Source of the DNA: Buchananella sp. 14KM1171
Lineage (GTDB): Bacteria; Actinomycetota; Actinomycetes; Actinomycetales; Actinomycetaceae
Assembly (NCBI RefSeq): GCF_041380365.1
Contig: NZ_CP159981.1
Location: 62,001 to 126,000, forward strand
Direction of reading: 5' to 3'
Length of the DNA stretch: 64,000 bases
Part shown: piece after piece, positions 1 through 8,810 of the stretch
How positions within the stretch are numbered: position 1 is the stretch's first letter
How the letters are laid out: each line of letters begins with the position of its first letter
Made by a program: the position numbers and the translations under genes
The notes under the pieces: generated by a model
Told to the model about the DNA's origin: nothing
The model's input: only the letters and a program-made list of their open reading frames with translations
The model's database searches: none

Positions 1-219
1 GTCGCGCCCGGCCACGTCCCCGAGTAGGCGCGCCTGGGACTCGCGCAGCCCCTCCGGGCACCAGTGCAGCTCGGCGTCCCCCAGGGTCGCGCCGTGATCG
101 CGGTAGTATTCCTCCGCTTCGCCGTCCCACCACCGCGCGGTGGCCTCGACGGAGGCGGACTGCTCTGCCTCCGAGAGCTCGCGGTAGCCGCCAACGATGG
201 ATTCATAGTCGCCATTCAT
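1..219 (-). CDS. SAM-dependent methyltransferase, N-terminal fragment
   Basis: Only the first 73 codons are inside the window; the gene runs off the left edge. The reading frame from the ATG at 219 gives MNGDYESIVGGYRELSEAEQ, then ATARWWDGEAEEYYRDHG and a CPEGLRESQARLLGDVAGRD segment. The WD-E-Y...HG...CPEGLRE pattern is typical of the N-terminus of actinobacterial class I methyltransferases, just before the AdoMet-binding Rossmann motif, which would lie outside the window. The substrate cannot be told from this part. There is no Shine-Dalgarno sequence, but a GATACT box lies 6 nt upstream of the ATG, so the message is probably leaderless. It is transcribed divergently from rpsA. Confidence 0.7.
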   Translation of the reverse strand, partial: MNGDYESIVGGYRELSEAEQSASVEATARWWDGEAEEYYRDHGATLGDAELHWCPEGLRESQARLLGDVAGRD

Positions 220-225
220 GGCCCG

Positions 226-231
226 AGTATC
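226..231 (-). promoter_or_regulatory. -10 box of a leaderless promoter
   Basis: On the minus strand GATACT lies 6 nt before the ATG of the methyltransferase gene, with no ribosome binding site between. The same layout recurs at many genes in this window. Confidence 0.45.
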
Positions 232-337
232 GCATCTGGCGAAAACAAGCGCTTTCTGTTAGCCTTGCCGATCGTGTAGGCGCAACTTGCGCCCGCACAT
301 CCATTTGCAATCACTATCCAAATCCATCGGAGTTCTC

Positions 338-1801
338 TTGACCACCTCTACCCCCTCGTCGGCCCCGCAGGTCGCTATTAACGACATCGGCTCGGCTGAG
401 GACCTCCTCGCTGCCATCGATGGCACCATCAAGTACTTCAACGACGGCGACATCGTCACCGGCACGATCGTCAAGGTCGACCGCGACGAGGTTCTCCTCG
501 ACATCGGCTACAAGACTGAGGGCGTAATCCTCTCTCGCGAGCTGTCCATCAAGAACGACGTTGACCCCTCTGACGTGGTCGCCGTCGGCGACGAGGTTGA
601 GGCCTTCGTTCTCCAGAAGGAGGACAAGGAAGGTCGTCTGCTCCTGTCCAAGAAGCGCGCCCAGTACGAGCGCGCCTGGGGCACCATCGAGAAGATCAAG
701 GAAGAGGACGGCGTTGTCACCGGTTCCGTGATCGAGGTCGTCAAGGGCGGTCTGATCATCGACATCGGTCTGCGCGGCTTCCTGCCCGCCTCCCTGGTGG
801 AGATGCGTCGCGTCCGCGACCTGCAGCCCTACGTCGGCATGGAGCTCGAGGCCAAGATCATCGAGCTGGACAAGAACCGCAACAACGTTGTGCTCTCCCG
901 CCGCGCCTGGCTGGAGCAGACCCAGTCCGAGGTCCGCTCCCACTTCCTGCAGACCCTCAAGAAGGGCCAGGTCCGCTCCGGTGTGGTCTCCTCCATCGTC
1001 AACTTCGGTGCGTTCGTGGACCTGGGCGGCGTAGACGGCCTGGTCCACGTCTCCGAGCTGTCCTGGAAGCACATCGACCACCCGAACGAGATCGTCGAGG
1101 TCGGCCAGGAGGTCACCGTCGAGGTGCTGGACGTGGACATGGACCGCGAGCGTGTCTCCCTGTCCCTCAAGGCCACCCAGGAAGACCCGTGGCAGGCCTT
1201 CGCCCGCACCCACGCCATCGGCCAGGTTGTGCCCGGCAAGGTCACCAAGCTGGTTCCGTTCGGTGCGTTCGTGCGCGTCGAGGACGGCATCGAGGGCCTG
1301 GTGCACATCTCCGAGCTGGCCATCCGCCACGTCGAGGTGCCCGAGCAGGTCGCCAAGGTGGGCGAGGAGGTCTTCGTCAAGGTCATCGACATCGACCTGG
1401 AGCGTCGCCGCATCTCCCTGTCCCTGAAGCAGGCCAACGAGGGCCTGGACGTCGCCTCCGAGGAGTTCGACCCGTCCCTCTACGGCATGGCCGCCGAGTA
1501 CGACGAGCAGGGCAACTACAAGTACCCGGAGGGCTTCGACCCGGAGTCCAACGAGTGGCTGCCCGGCTTCGAGAAGCAGCGTGAGGCCTGGGAGCAGCAG
1601 TACGCTGAGGCCCACGCCCGCTGGGAGGCCCACAAGGCTCAGGTTGAGGCCGCTCAGGCCGCTGCCGAGGAGGCCGGTGCGGCTGCCGCCGCCGAGGCCG
1701 AGGTTCCGGCTTCCTACTCCTCCTCCACCGAGGAGTCCGCTGGCACCCTGGCTTCCGACGAGGCCCTGGCTGCTCTGCGCGAGAAGCTGACCGGTAACTG
1801 A
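338..1801 (+). CDS. rpsA: 30S ribosomal protein S1
   Basis: Binds mRNA on the 30S subunit during initiation. The 487-residue product has four S1 (OB-fold) domains at roughly residues 36-105, 122-190, 207-277 and 294-364. The last two carry the strongest S1 signatures (VNFGAFVDLGGVDGLVHVSE and VPFGAFVRVEDGIEGLVHIS). The C-terminal 100 residues are Ala/Glu-rich and low in complexity. I chose the TTG at 338 because a GGAG lies 5 nt upstream and it gives the usual N-terminus MTTSTPSS; an in-frame start further upstream would add residues not typical of the family. Codon use is highly biased, as expected for a heavily expressed gene. A rho-independent hairpin follows. Confidence 0.97.
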   Translation: MTTSTPSSAPQVAINDIGSAEDLLAAIDGTIKYFNDGDIVTGTIVKVDRDEVLLDIGYKTEGVILSRELSIKNDVDPSDVVAVGDEVEAFVLQKEDKEGRLLLSKKRAQYERAWGTIEKIKEEDGVVTGSVIEVVKGGLIIDIGLRGFLPASLVEMRRVRDLQPYVGMELEAKIIELDKNRNNVVLSRRAWLEQTQSEVRSHFLQTLKKGQVRSGVVSSIVNFGAFVDLGGVDGLVHVSELSWKHIDHPNEIVEVGQEVTVEVLDVDMDRERVSLSLKATQEDPWQAFARTHAIGQVVPGKVTKLVPFGAFVRVEDGIEGLVHISELAIRHVEVPEQVAKVGEEVFVKVIDIDLERRRISLSLKQANEGLDVASEEFDPSLYGMAAEYDEQGNYKYPEGFDPESNEWLPGFEKQREAWEQQYAEAHARWEAHKAQVEAAQAAAEEAGAAAAAEAEVPASYSSSTEESAGTLASDEALAALREKLTGN

Positions 1802-1817
1802 TCCCGGTTCAACAACG

Positions 1818-1852
1818 GGGAGGGCGTCCTGCGGGGCGCCCTCCCTGCTTTT
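1818..1852 (+). terminator. Intrinsic terminator of rpsA
   Basis: GGGAGGGCG (1818-1826) pairs perfectly with CGCCCTCCC (1837-1845) across a 10-nt loop, followed by TGCTTTTG. It lies directly downstream of the rpsA stop. Confidence 0.8.
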
Positions 1853-1931
1853 GCGTCTCGCGATCGCGGCGCGCTGCCGGCGGGTGGGGCCGCCCCGTAC
1901 CGTTGCGGGCGCCTGGCGTAGCACCGGGCAC

Positions 1932-1937
1932 TACTCT
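1932..1937 (+). promoter_or_regulatory. -10 box of a leaderless promoter (pcp)
   Basis: TACTCT lies 7 nt before the ATG of pcp. The spacer (tggggac) is too close to the start to tell an SD from the transcription start region. Confidence 0.45.
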
Positions 1938-1944
1938 TGGGGAC

Positions 1945-2559
1945 ATGCAAGATTCTTCCCCGATCCTGATCACGGGCTACGGGCCTTTCCCCGGCGTGGA
2001 GGTAAACCCCTCCGGCCAGGTGGTGCAGCTTCTCTCCGAGGACCCCGATCTGCTGGGCGTGCAGCGCCCGGTGGTGTTCGCCCAGCTGCCCGTCTCCTAC
2101 CGTCGCACGCTGCCGTTGCTGCGCGAGCTGCTGGCCCAGCAACGGCCCGCACTCACGGTCTGCCTGGGCGTCGACAGCTCGGAGAGCCAGATGACGCTGG
2201 AGGCGCGCGCCTTTAACGAGCTGGCGGCGGACAGCGTGGACGTGGACGGGCAGCTCCCGCAGACCGCGGAGGTGATCCCTGGCGCACAAGCCGAATGGTC
2301 ATCGCGTTTCGACGTGGATGCGGCGGTGACGGCCTTGAGCGGAGAGGACCGGGAGGGCGGCCCGCTGCCGGTGCGCCGGTCCGACGACGCGGGCCGCTAC
2401 CTGTGCAACGCCGCGCTCGCCGTGATCACGCAGGAGGCCATTGAGCGCGGGGAGGGCGCCACGCTGTTCGTGCACATACCGCCGCTGGACAAGGTGGATG
2501 CGCCAACTGTGATCAGCGTAGTTGCGGCCCTTTGCCAGCACGAGGAATGGTGGGGTTGA
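1945..2559 (+). CDS. pcp: Pyroglutamyl-peptidase I (peptidase C15)
   Basis: Cytoplasmic cysteine peptidase that removes N-terminal pyroglutamate from peptides. The 204-residue product begins with the family signature ITGYGPFPGVEVNPSG (the usual form is FGPF.GV..NPS). The catalytic triad can be placed: Glu86 in TLEARAFNE, Cys154 in RYLCNAAL and His177 in LFVHIPP, at the spacing seen in the family. The length is slightly below the usual 205-220. I took the ATG at 1945 because translation begins two residues before the first beta strand and a TACTCT box lies 7 nt upstream. coaE starts 1 nt after its stop, so the two are probably co-translated. Confidence 0.9.
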   Translation: MQDSSPILITGYGPFPGVEVNPSGQVVQLLSEDPDLLGVQRPVVFAQLPVSYRRTLPLLRELLAQQRPALTVCLGVDSSESQMTLEARAFNELAADSVDVDGQLPQTAEVIPGAQAEWSSRFDVDAAVTALSGEDREGGPLPVRRSDDAGRYLCNAALAVITQEAIERGEGATLFVHIPPLDKVDAPTVISVVAALCQHEEWWG

Positions 2560-2560
2560 C

Positions 2561-3238
2561 GTGGCCGGGAGCGCAGGAGATACCGGCGGTCTCACCCCTG
2601 AGCACCGCAGCAGGATCTTCCTAGTGGGACTAACCGGCGGAATAGGCGCGGGCAAGTCCACCGTCGCAGCGATTTGCGCCGACGCTGGCGCCGTCGTGGT
2701 CTCCGCAGACGAACTGGCCCGGCAGGTGGTCGCCCCGGGCAGCGACGCCCTGGAGGCGATCGTTTCGTTGTTTGGCCCGGAGGTCCTCAGCACGACCGGC
2801 GAGTTAGACCGCGCCGCCCTGGCCCGGATAGTTTTCTCGGACGACGTTGCCCGCGCGGCCCTTGAAGACGTCATGCACCCCGCGATTCAGGCCGCCGCCG
2901 GGCGTGCCTTCGCGGCCGCGCCGCCCGGCTCCGTGGTGGTCTACGACATCCCGCTGTTAACCGAGTTGCGCGCGGAGAAGGACTACGACGTGGTCTTGGT
3001 GGTGGAGACGCCGCTGCCGCTGCGGCTGCGACGCCTGGCGGGGCGGGGAATGAGCGCCCAAGACGCCCTGGCGCGGATCGAAGCGCAGGCGAGCGACGAG
3101 GAGCGCCGGGCGATCGCCGACGTGGTTCTGGTCAACGACGCCAGCGTGGAGCAGCTTGCCACCAATCTGCGTCCACATTTTGAACAGTGGGCGGATGCGG
3201 CCCGCTTGCGTCGGGACACGAGTAGGGGCGCAAACTAG
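2561..3238 (+). CDS. coaE: Dephospho-CoA kinase
   Basis: Last step of coenzyme A synthesis: ATP-dependent phosphorylation of the 3'-hydroxyl of dephospho-CoA. The P-loop GGIGAGKST is at residues 26-34 after a short extension; further family segments are VVSADELARQVV, the lid helix VYDIPLLTE and a C-terminal ARIEAQASDEERR region. At 225 residues the length is normal. I chose the GTG at 2561, which begins 1 nt after the pcp stop codon with GGTGGGG just upstream. A later start nearer the P-loop cannot be excluded. Being paired with rpsA is a common actinobacterial arrangement. Confidence 0.93.
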   Translation: MAGSAGDTGGLTPEHRSRIFLVGLTGGIGAGKSTVAAICADAGAVVVSADELARQVVAPGSDALEAIVSLFGPEVLSTTGELDRAALARIVFSDDVARAALEDVMHPAIQAAAGRAFAAAPPGSVVVYDIPLLTELRAEKDYDVVLVVETPLPLRLRRLAGRGMSAQDALARIEAQASDEERRAIADVVLVNDASVEQLATNLRPHFEQWADAARLRRDTSRGAN

Positions 3239-3473
3239 GCCCCGAGCAGTCACCAAGCGCTGGCTTGCGCGCCCGGATCGGCATTATCACAACGATCGGG
3301 CTGTGCAGGCGGTATCCACAGCCCGAAATGTGGCGTACTTCGTCACTACACGTTTCACACTTGTTCACCATTACGTGCCAAGATTGCGCCAGGCAGCCTC
3401 CGGAAATGCGGTTGATTCGCGTTGACGGTGGCGAGAAGTGGCAGAAATGCCGGGCTACGAAAGGAATGCCTTC
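3239..3473. other. Intergenic region coaE to surface-protein gene
   Basis: About 235 bp with no convincing gene, hairpin or repeat. It presumably holds the promoter of the downstream surface protein, but I see no clear -35/-10 pair. Confidence 0.5.
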
Positions 3474-5252
3474 ATGCTGAGGAAGCTCGGGGCGGCGCTT
3501 GCCGCCTGTGCTCTCGCGATCACCGTTCACGCCACCGCATCTGCGGACAGCGGTCCGGTGGAGCCGAAGACCCCCGTGGTGACGCTGACCCCCGCAACGT
3601 GCGAGAACAAGACGAATAGGGTGCGCGTGGACGGGTTTAACACCGACGAGGCCTACAAGAAGCAGTACCGCTTCGTGATCGAAGTAAAGGGCCGCAACCT
3701 CCCGGTCAAGCAACTGAGTGGCCCTGAACGTGCCGTTGTGCTGGCTGGTAACGAGGTGGACATAGCCACCTTGCTTGGAGGCAACGCCTCGCTGGGTTAC
3801 GGGAAGGAGGTGACGGTGAAGGCCTACTGGTTCAACAACAAGGCAGCTCCGTACAAGTACCCGCAGTCTCGCAGGACCACCGTAGACCTCGAGTACGGCC
3901 CCGATCTAACCAACGCTACGCTTCTGGGGGCGTCGAACCCCTTTACCCTAGTAAACCCGGCCAAGCTGAACTGCACGCCGTTGATTGCTACGGCTCCGGC
4001 CGCGCCGACTTTCGAGCTGGCTGCCGCGAAGTGTGAGGCCGGTCAGGTCATTGACAACGTGATGACCGTTGACGTGGCCCAGAAGCACGCCAACTACCGT
4101 TTCGTTGCCACTCACGACGGCAAGTCCATCTCCCTGAAGCAGGAGCTGCGTCAGAAGCTGTGGACCGAGGGCAAGCTCAGCGCCGCTGACATTAAGGCTG
4201 CCTACCCCTCCTTCGTGTTCGACTACACCAAGCCGATCAGCGTGCAGGCCTACTGGTTCGACGCCGAGCAGGCCTACCAGCCCTCGCTGTACGACACCGC
4301 CCTGGCCCTGACCGCCGGTCAGTCCGACCGCTTCATCAAGCTGGGCGACGCCAAGGAGCTGACCCTGGTGGACCCGGCCACGCTGAACTGCACGCCGTTG
4401 ATTGCTACGGCTCCGGCCGCGCCGACTTTCGAGCTGGCTGCCGCGAAGTGTGAGGCCGGTCAGGTCATTGACAACGTGATGACCGTTGACGTGGCCCAGA
4501 AGCACGCCAACTACCGTTTCGTTGCCACTCACGACGGCAAGTCCATCTCCCTGAAGCAGGAGCTGCGTCAGAAGCTGTGGACCGAGGGCAAGCTCAGCGC
4601 CGCTGACATTAAGGCTGCCTACCCCTCCTTCGTGTTCGACTACACCAAGCCGATCAGCGTGCAGGCCTACTGGTTCGACGCCGAGCAGGCCTACCAGCCC
4701 TCGCTGTACGACACCGCCCTGGCCCTGACCGCCGGTCAGTCCGACCGCTTCATCAAGCTGGGCGACGCCAAGGAGCTGACCCTGGTGGACCCGGCCACGC
4801 TGAACTGCACCCCCACCCCGGCGCCCTCTGAGTCCGCCACCCCGGCGCCTTCTGAGTCCGCCACCCCGGCGCCCTCCGAGTCCGCCACCCCGGCGCCCTC
4901 CGAGTCCGCCACCGCGGCTCCCTCCGAGTCCGCGACTGCGGCTCCCTCTGAGTCCGCCACCCCGAACCCGTCCGTCTCCGGCCAGCCGGGCGGAAATGGC
5001 ACCGAGGCCCCGGGCGACAACTCCTCGGCCGGTGCGCAGGGCCCGAGCCAGGCCGCCACGGACCAGCCCACCGTCAAGCCCACCGTCGCCGCCACCCAGC
5101 AGGCCAGCGCCCAGCCCAGCACCCCGGCCAAGGGCAAGGGCAAGACGCTCGCCAAGACCGGTTTCGACCAGGGCATGATCGTCCTGACCCTCGCCGTGCT
5201 TCTTGGTGCCGGCGCCACGATGGCGATTTCTCGCCGCCGCAACGAGCGCTGA
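3474..5252 (+). CDS. Sortase-anchored surface protein with tandem repeats (LAKTG)
   Basis: A 592-residue secreted, wall-anchored protein of unknown function. Residues 1-26 are a signal peptide (MLRKLGAALAACALAITVHA). Three homologous domains of about 140 residues follow; the first is diverged, and the second and third are identical even in DNA. Each holds a CxxxQV..V..V..AQKHANYRF region and a VQAYWFDxxQAY motif. An octapeptide stalk rich in Pro, Ser and Glu (TPAPSESA and variants) leads to the sorting signal LAKTG at 559-563, then a hydrophobic helix and SRRRNER. LAxTG is the form used by class E sortases of high-GC Gram-positives. The ATG at 3474 has AAGGA 8 nt upstream. No sortase gene is nearby. 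I do not recognise the repeat domain. Confidence 0.85.
   Translation: MLRKLGAALAACALAITVHATASADSGPVEPKTPVVTLTPATCENKTNRVRVDGFNTDEAYKKQYRFVIEVKGRNLPVKQLSGPERAVVLAGNEVDIATLLGGNASLGYGKEVTVKAYWFNNKAAPYKYPQSRRTTVDLEYGPDLTNATLLGASNPFTLVNPAKLNCTPLIATAPAAPTFELAAAKCEAGQVIDNVMTVDVAQKHANYRFVATHDGKSISLKQELRQKLWTEGKLSAADIKAAYPSFVFDYTKPISVQAYWFDAEQAYQPSLYDTALALTAGQSDRFIKLGDAKELTLVDPATLNCTPLIATAPAAPTFELAAAKCEAGQVIDNVMTVDVAQKHANYRFVATHDGKSISLKQELRQKLWTEGKLSAADIKAAYPSFVFDYTKPISVQAYWFDAEQAYQPSLYDTALALTAGQSDRFIKLGDAKELTLVDPATLNCTPTPAPSESATPAPSESATPAPSESATPAPSESATAAPSESATAAPSESATPNPSVSGQPGGNGTEAPGDNSSAGAQGPSQAATDQPTVKPTVAATQQASAQPSTPAKGKGKTLAKTGFDQGMIVLTLAVLLGAGATMAISRRRNER
3966..4799 (+). repeat. Perfect 417-bp tandem duplication inside the surface-protein gene
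   Basis: Two head-to-tail copies, 3966-4382 and 4383-4799, each 417 bp (139 codons). I found no difference between them by eye. The copy before 3966 is related only at protein level. Identity at the DNA level points to a very recent duplication or ongoing gene conversion. Confidence 0.9.
4815..4958 (+). repeat. Six 24-bp repeats encoding a Pro/Ser/Glu stalk
   Basis: Four TPAPSESA and two TAAPSESA octapeptides in tandem, then a degenerate TPNPSVSG. This is a wall-spanning stalk just before the sorting signal, and its length can change in frame by slippage. Confidence 0.9.
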
Positions 5253-5281
5253 TAAGCGGAAAGCTCGCTTCCAAGGCGTGA

Positions 5282-5321
5282 GTTTGGGGGTGGGAAGCCA
5301 ACAGGCTTCCCACCCCCAAAC
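5282..5321 (+). terminator. Strong hairpin after the surface-protein gene
   Basis: GTTTGGGGGTGGGAAGCC (5282-5299) pairs perfectly with its complement at 5304-5321 around an AACA loop. There is no T-tract. It is probably a U-less terminator separating the gene from uvrB. Confidence 0.7.
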
Positions 5322-5365
5322 GCGTCTCGGCAAAGGCGCGGCGGGCGGGACGTCGGCCACCCACG

Positions 5366-5371
5366 TAGTCT
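5366..5371 (+). promoter_or_regulatory. -10 box of a leaderless promoter (uvrB)
   Basis: TAGTCT lies 7 nt before the uvrB ATG, with no Shine-Dalgarno sequence in the spacer. Confidence 0.5.
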
Positions 5372-5378
5372 TGTCGCC

Positions 5379-7472
5379 ATGCGCCCCGTAACCGACCTCG
5401 TTCGCTCCGTCGCCCCATTCCAGGTCATCTCAGAGTTCCAGCCGGCCGGTGACCAGCCCCAGGCAATCAAGGAACTGGCCGAGCGAATCAACGCGGGGGA
5501 GAGCGACGTCGTGCTCCTGGGCGCCACCGGTACCGGCAAGAGCGCCACCACCGCCTGGCTGATCGAGAAACTGGGCCGTCCCGCCCTGGTGCTGGCACCC
5601 AACAAGACGCTGGCCGCCCAGCTGGCTGCCGAACTGCGCGAACTGCTGCCGAACAACGCGGTGGAATACTTCGTCAGCTACTACGACTACTACCAGCCCG
5701 AGGCCTACGTGCCCCAGACGGACACCTTCATCGAGAAGGACTCGTCCATCAACGACGAGGTCGAGCGGCTGCGCCACTCGGCCACCAACTCGCTCCTGAC
5801 GCGCCGAGACGTGGTGGTGGTCGCCTCTGTCTCCTGCATCTACGGCCTGGGCACCCCCCAGGAGTACGTGGACCGCATGATCCCGCTCGAGGTGGGCATG
5901 GAGCTCACGCGCGAGGAGTTGCTGCGGCGCCTGGTGGACATCCAGTACAACCGCAACGACATGGACTTCCAGCGCGGCACCTTCCGGGTGCGGGGAGACA
6001 CCATCGACGTCATTCCCGTGTATGAGGAAAACGCGGTGCGCATCGAGATGTTCGGTGACGAGATCGAGGCGCTGGCCACCTTGCACCCGCTCACCGGGGA
6101 CGTGATTCGGCAAGAAGAGCAGGTCTTCCTGTTTCCCGCCTCCCACTACGTGGCCGGCCCGGAGCGCATGGCCCGCGCGATTTCCTCCATCGAGGCGGAG
6201 ATGGAGGCGCGGGTGGCGGAGTTCGAGAAGGCGGGCAAGCTGCTGGAGGCCCAGCGTCTGCGCATGCGCACCACCTTCGACCTCGAAATGATGCGGCAGG
6301 TGGGCACCTGCTCCGGCATCGAGAACTACTCGCTCCACATCGACGGGCGCGAGCGCGGCAGCGCCCCGAACACGCTGCTGGACTACTTCCCGGAGGACTT
6401 CCTGCTGGTCATCGACGAGTCCCACGTGACGGTGCCGCAGATTGGCGCGATGTACGAGGGCGACGCCTCCCGCAAGCGCACCCTGGTGGAGCACGGCTTC
6501 CGCCTGCCCTCCGCGCTCGACAACCGGCCGCTGAAATGGGGGGAGTTCCTGGAGCGGATAGGCCAGACCGTCTACCTCTCCGCCACGCCGGGCGAGTACG
6601 AGCTGGAGCGCAGCGACGGGGTGGTGGAGCAGATCATCCGCCCCACTGGCCTGCTGGACCCGAAGGTGGTGGTCAAGCCCACCCAGGGGCAGATCGACGA
6701 CCTGTTGGGGGAGATCCGCGCCCGCACCGAGCGTGGCGAGCGCGTCCTGGTCACCACCCTGACGAAGAAGATGGCGGAGGACCTCACCACGTACTTCGCC
6801 GAGCGCGGCGTGCGCGTGGAGTACCTGCACTCGGACGTGGACACGCTGCGGCGCGTGGAGCTGCTGCGCGAGCTGCGGCTGGGCACCTTCGACGTGCTGG
6901 TGGGCATCAACCTGCTGCGCGAGGGCCTGGACCTGCCCGAGGTCTCCCTGGTGGCGATCCTGGACGCGGACAAGCAGGGCTTCCTGCGCTCGGCCAAGTC
7001 GCTGATCCAGACCATCGGCCGCGCCGCCCGCAACGTCAGCGGTGAGGTCATCATGTACGCGGACAGCGTGTCCCCGGCGATGGCGGCCGCGATCGACGAG
7101 ACCGAGCGCAGGCGGGAGAAGCAGATCGCCTACAACAAGGCGCACGGGATCGACCCGCAGCCGCTGCGCAAGAAGATCGCCGACGTCACCGACATGCTGG
7201 CCCGCGAGGACGTGGACACCGCCGAGCTGCTGGCCGGCGGCTACCGGGGCGCGGGGCAGGGACCCTCCAAGCGCGAGCGCAAGGACGCCACGGTCACGGT
7301 GCGGGAGCGGCTTGCCGGCGTGGCGGTGGACGACCTGGCCGGGCTGATCGAGGAGCTGACCGCGCAGATGCACGCCGCCGCGGAGGACCTGCAGTTCGAG
7401 GTGGCGGCCAGGCTGCGCGACGAGGTGGCCGACCTGAAGAAGGAGCTGCGCACCCTCAAGGCGGTGGGCTAG
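5379..7472 (+). CDS. uvrB: Excinuclease ABC subunit B
   Basis: DNA-damage verification helicase of nucleotide excision repair; it receives DNA from UvrA and recruits UvrC. The 697-residue product has Walker A GATGTGKS at 48-55, the damage-probing beta-hairpin segment [12 protein letters not shown] near residue 98, a DESH Walker B box, helicase motifs such as LREGLDLPE and QTIGRAARN, and a C-terminal UVR motif ([20 protein letters not shown]) that contacts UvrC. The length is typical. The ATG at 5379 is preceded by TAGTCT and no SD. I see no LexA box in the short upstream gap, unlike uvrA. Confidence 0.97.
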   Translation: MRPVTDLVRSVAPFQVISEFQPAGDQPQAIKELAERINAGESDVVLLGATGTGKSATTAWLIEKLGRPALVLAPNKTLAAQLAAELRELLPNNAVEYFVSYYDYYQPEAYVPQTDTFIEKDSSINDEVERLRHSATNSLLTRRDVVVVASVSCIYGLGTPQEYVDRMIPLEVGMELTREELLRRLVDIQYNRNDMDFQRGTFRVRGDTIDVIPVYEENAVRIEMFGDEIEALATLHPLTGDVIRQEEQVFLFPASHYVAGPERMARAISSIEAEMEARVAEFEKAGKLLEAQRLRMRTTFDLEMMRQVGTCSGIENYSLHIDGRERGSAPNTLLDYFPEDFLLVIDESHVTVPQIGAMYEGDASRKRTLVEHGFRLPSALDNRPLKWGEFLERIGQTVYLSATPGEYELERSDGVVEQIIRPTGLLDPKVVVKPTQGQIDDLLGEIRARTERGERVLVTTLTKKMAEDLTTYFAERGVRVEYLHSDVDTLRRVELLRELRLGTFDVLVGINLLREGLDLPEVSLVAILDADKQGFLRSAKSLIQTIGRAARNVSGEVIMYADSVSPAMAAAIDETERRREKQIAYNKAHGIDPQPLRKKIADVTDMLAREDVDTAELLAGGYRGAGQGPSKRERKDATVTVRERLAGVAVDDLAGLIEELTAQMHAAAEDLQFEVAARLRDEVADLKKELRTLKAVG

Positions 7473-7500
7473 CCGCAGGCGGGCCGCGAGCCGGCCGGTT

Positions 7501-7602
7501 TAGGGGGCCGACGTTGGCCTCCCACCGCCCGGAGGCGATTACTGGTCGGTCTAGTGGGCCGACGTTGGCCTCCCACCGCCCGCAGGCGCTGACCGGCGCC
7601 CC
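7501..7602. repeat. Imperfect 51-bp tandem repeat
   Basis: Two adjacent copies (7501-7551 and 7552-7602) share the core GCCGACGTTGGCCTCCCACC followed by GCCCG.AGGCG. They lie between uvrB and the TerC riboswitch, in a 309-bp gap that otherwise holds only that riboswitch. Confidence 0.8.
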
Positions 7603-7657
7603 TGTGAGCATTGTCCTGAGCGGCCGGTTAGCGCGGTGGGGGCCCGGGCCGGTATTT

Positions 7658-7758
7658 TTGGAGGCTGCGGAGGGGAGTACTCCCATCAACAGGGGCGTCG
7701 TCATCACGGCGAAGCGCGCTCGGCGTCCCAGGCCTCCAAGGCGGGAAGAGACCTCCAA
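7658..7758 (+). promoter_or_regulatory. yybP-ykoY manganese riboswitch
   Basis: The closing helix pairs TTGGAGG (7658-7664) with CCTCCAA (7752-7758). Inside are the family's conserved GGGGAGTA loop (7672-7679) and a later segment GTCGTCATCACGGCGAAG, as in the Mn2+-sensing yybP-ykoY aptamer. The SD and ATG of the TerC-family gene follow within 25 nt, so metal binding probably frees the 3' strand and the ribosome binding site. This class commonly controls TerC/Alx-type Mn2+ exporters, which fits the gene below it. Confidence 0.85.
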
Positions 7759-7781
7759 TGAGACATTGGAGAGTCATACAT

Positions 7782-8795
7782 ATGGACGTACATCTGCTTG
7801 GTTGGCTTGGCCTGACCGGCATCATCCTCGCCATGATCGTGGTGGACATCGTGGGCCACGTGCGCACCCCGCACGAGCCCACCTTGAAGGAGGCGGCGAT
7901 CTGGTCGGCCGCCTACGTGGCGATGGCCATCGTGTTCGGTGCGATCGTCTGGTACTTCTGGGGTGGTGAGTACACCGGGCAGTACTTCGCCGGTTACGTC
8001 ACCGAGAAGGCGTTGAGCATCGACAACCTCTTCGTGTTCGTCATCATCCTCAGTGCCTTCAGAGTGCCCCGCGCCTACCAGCAGGAGGTGCTGCTGGTGG
8101 GCATCGTCTTCGCCCTGGTGCTGCGCCTGATCTTCATCCTGGCCGGTACCGCGATGATCGAGCACTGGGCGTGGGTGTTCTACCTGTTCGGTGCCTGGCT
8201 CCTGTGGGTGGCTGTGCAGCAGGCCCTGGAGGGAGCCACCGGGGACAAGGAACACGCGGTCGAGGACGAGGAGTACAAGCCCACCGGCTTCGTGAAGCTC
8301 GTGGCGCGCGTGGTGCCGATGACGGACGGTTTCGTGGGCGGCAAGCTGATTCACCGCCACGCCGGCAAGACCGCGATCACCCCGCTGCTGCTGTGCATCA
8401 TCGCCGTGGGCACCGCGGACGTCATGTTCGCCGTGGACTCTATCCCGGCCATCTTCTCCGTGACGCGCGAGCCCTTCCTGGTGTTCGCCGCCAACGCCTT
8501 CTCCCTGCTCGGCCTGCGCCAGCTCTACTTCCTCATCGACGGCCTGCTGGACCGCCTGGTCTACCTGCACTACGGCCTGGCCGCCATCCTGGGCTTCATC
8601 GGCGCCAAGCTGCTGCTGCACGCGCTGCACGAGAACGAGGTCCCGTTCATCAACGGCGGCCAGCCCGTCCACCTGCTGCCGGAGCCCTCCACGATGTTCT
8701 CCCTGGGGGTCATCGTCTGCATCCTGACCGTCACCGTGATCGCCTCGATGGTGAAGTCCGGGATGGACAAGCGAAAGCAGCTCGCCTCGAAGTAG
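7782..8795 (+). CDS. TerC-family integral membrane protein (probable Mn2+ exporter)
   Basis: A 337-residue polytopic membrane protein of the TerC/Alx family. Conserved features are EYFAGYVTEKALSIDNLFVF, in which the acidic residues and the SxDNLFVF motif lie in the transport core, and the second half-repeat TADVMFAVDSIPAIFSVT. About eight or nine hydrophobic helices are visible. Family members exported from yybP-ykoY-controlled genes lower cytoplasmic Mn2+ and help metallate exported proteins; older tellurite-resistance names are historical. I chose the ATG at 7782 because GGAGAG lies 8 nt upstream; the ATG at 7758 falls inside the riboswitch helix. It is monocistronic, ending at a 19-bp hairpin. 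Confidence 0.9.
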   Translation: MDVHLLGWLGLTGIILAMIVVDIVGHVRTPHEPTLKEAAIWSAAYVAMAIVFGAIVWYFWGGEYTGQYFAGYVTEKALSIDNLFVFVIILSAFRVPRAYQQEVLLVGIVFALVLRLIFILAGTAMIEHWAWVFYLFGAWLLWVAVQQALEGATGDKEHAVEDEEYKPTGFVKLVARVVPMTDGFVGGKLIHRHAGKTAITPLLLCIIAVGTADVMFAVDSIPAIFSVTREPFLVFAANAFSLLGLRQLYFLIDGLLDRLVYLHYGLAAILGFIGAKLLLHALHENEVPFINGGQPVHLLPEPSTMFSLGVIVCILTVTVIASMVKSGMDKRKQLASK

Positions 8796-8810
8796 CTTTA
8801 GGCGGTCCAC

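Noticed and set aside
314-1924. Long antisense frame opposite rpsA, and similar ones opposite uvrB, uvrA, pgi and the surface-protein gene
   Set aside because: High-GC codon bias creates long open frames on the opposite strand; their proteins are low-complexity and match nothing I recognise.
4815-4958. CRISPR-like or regulatory repeat
   Set aside because: The 24-bp units are in frame and encode a Pro/Ser/Glu stalk just before a sorting signal.
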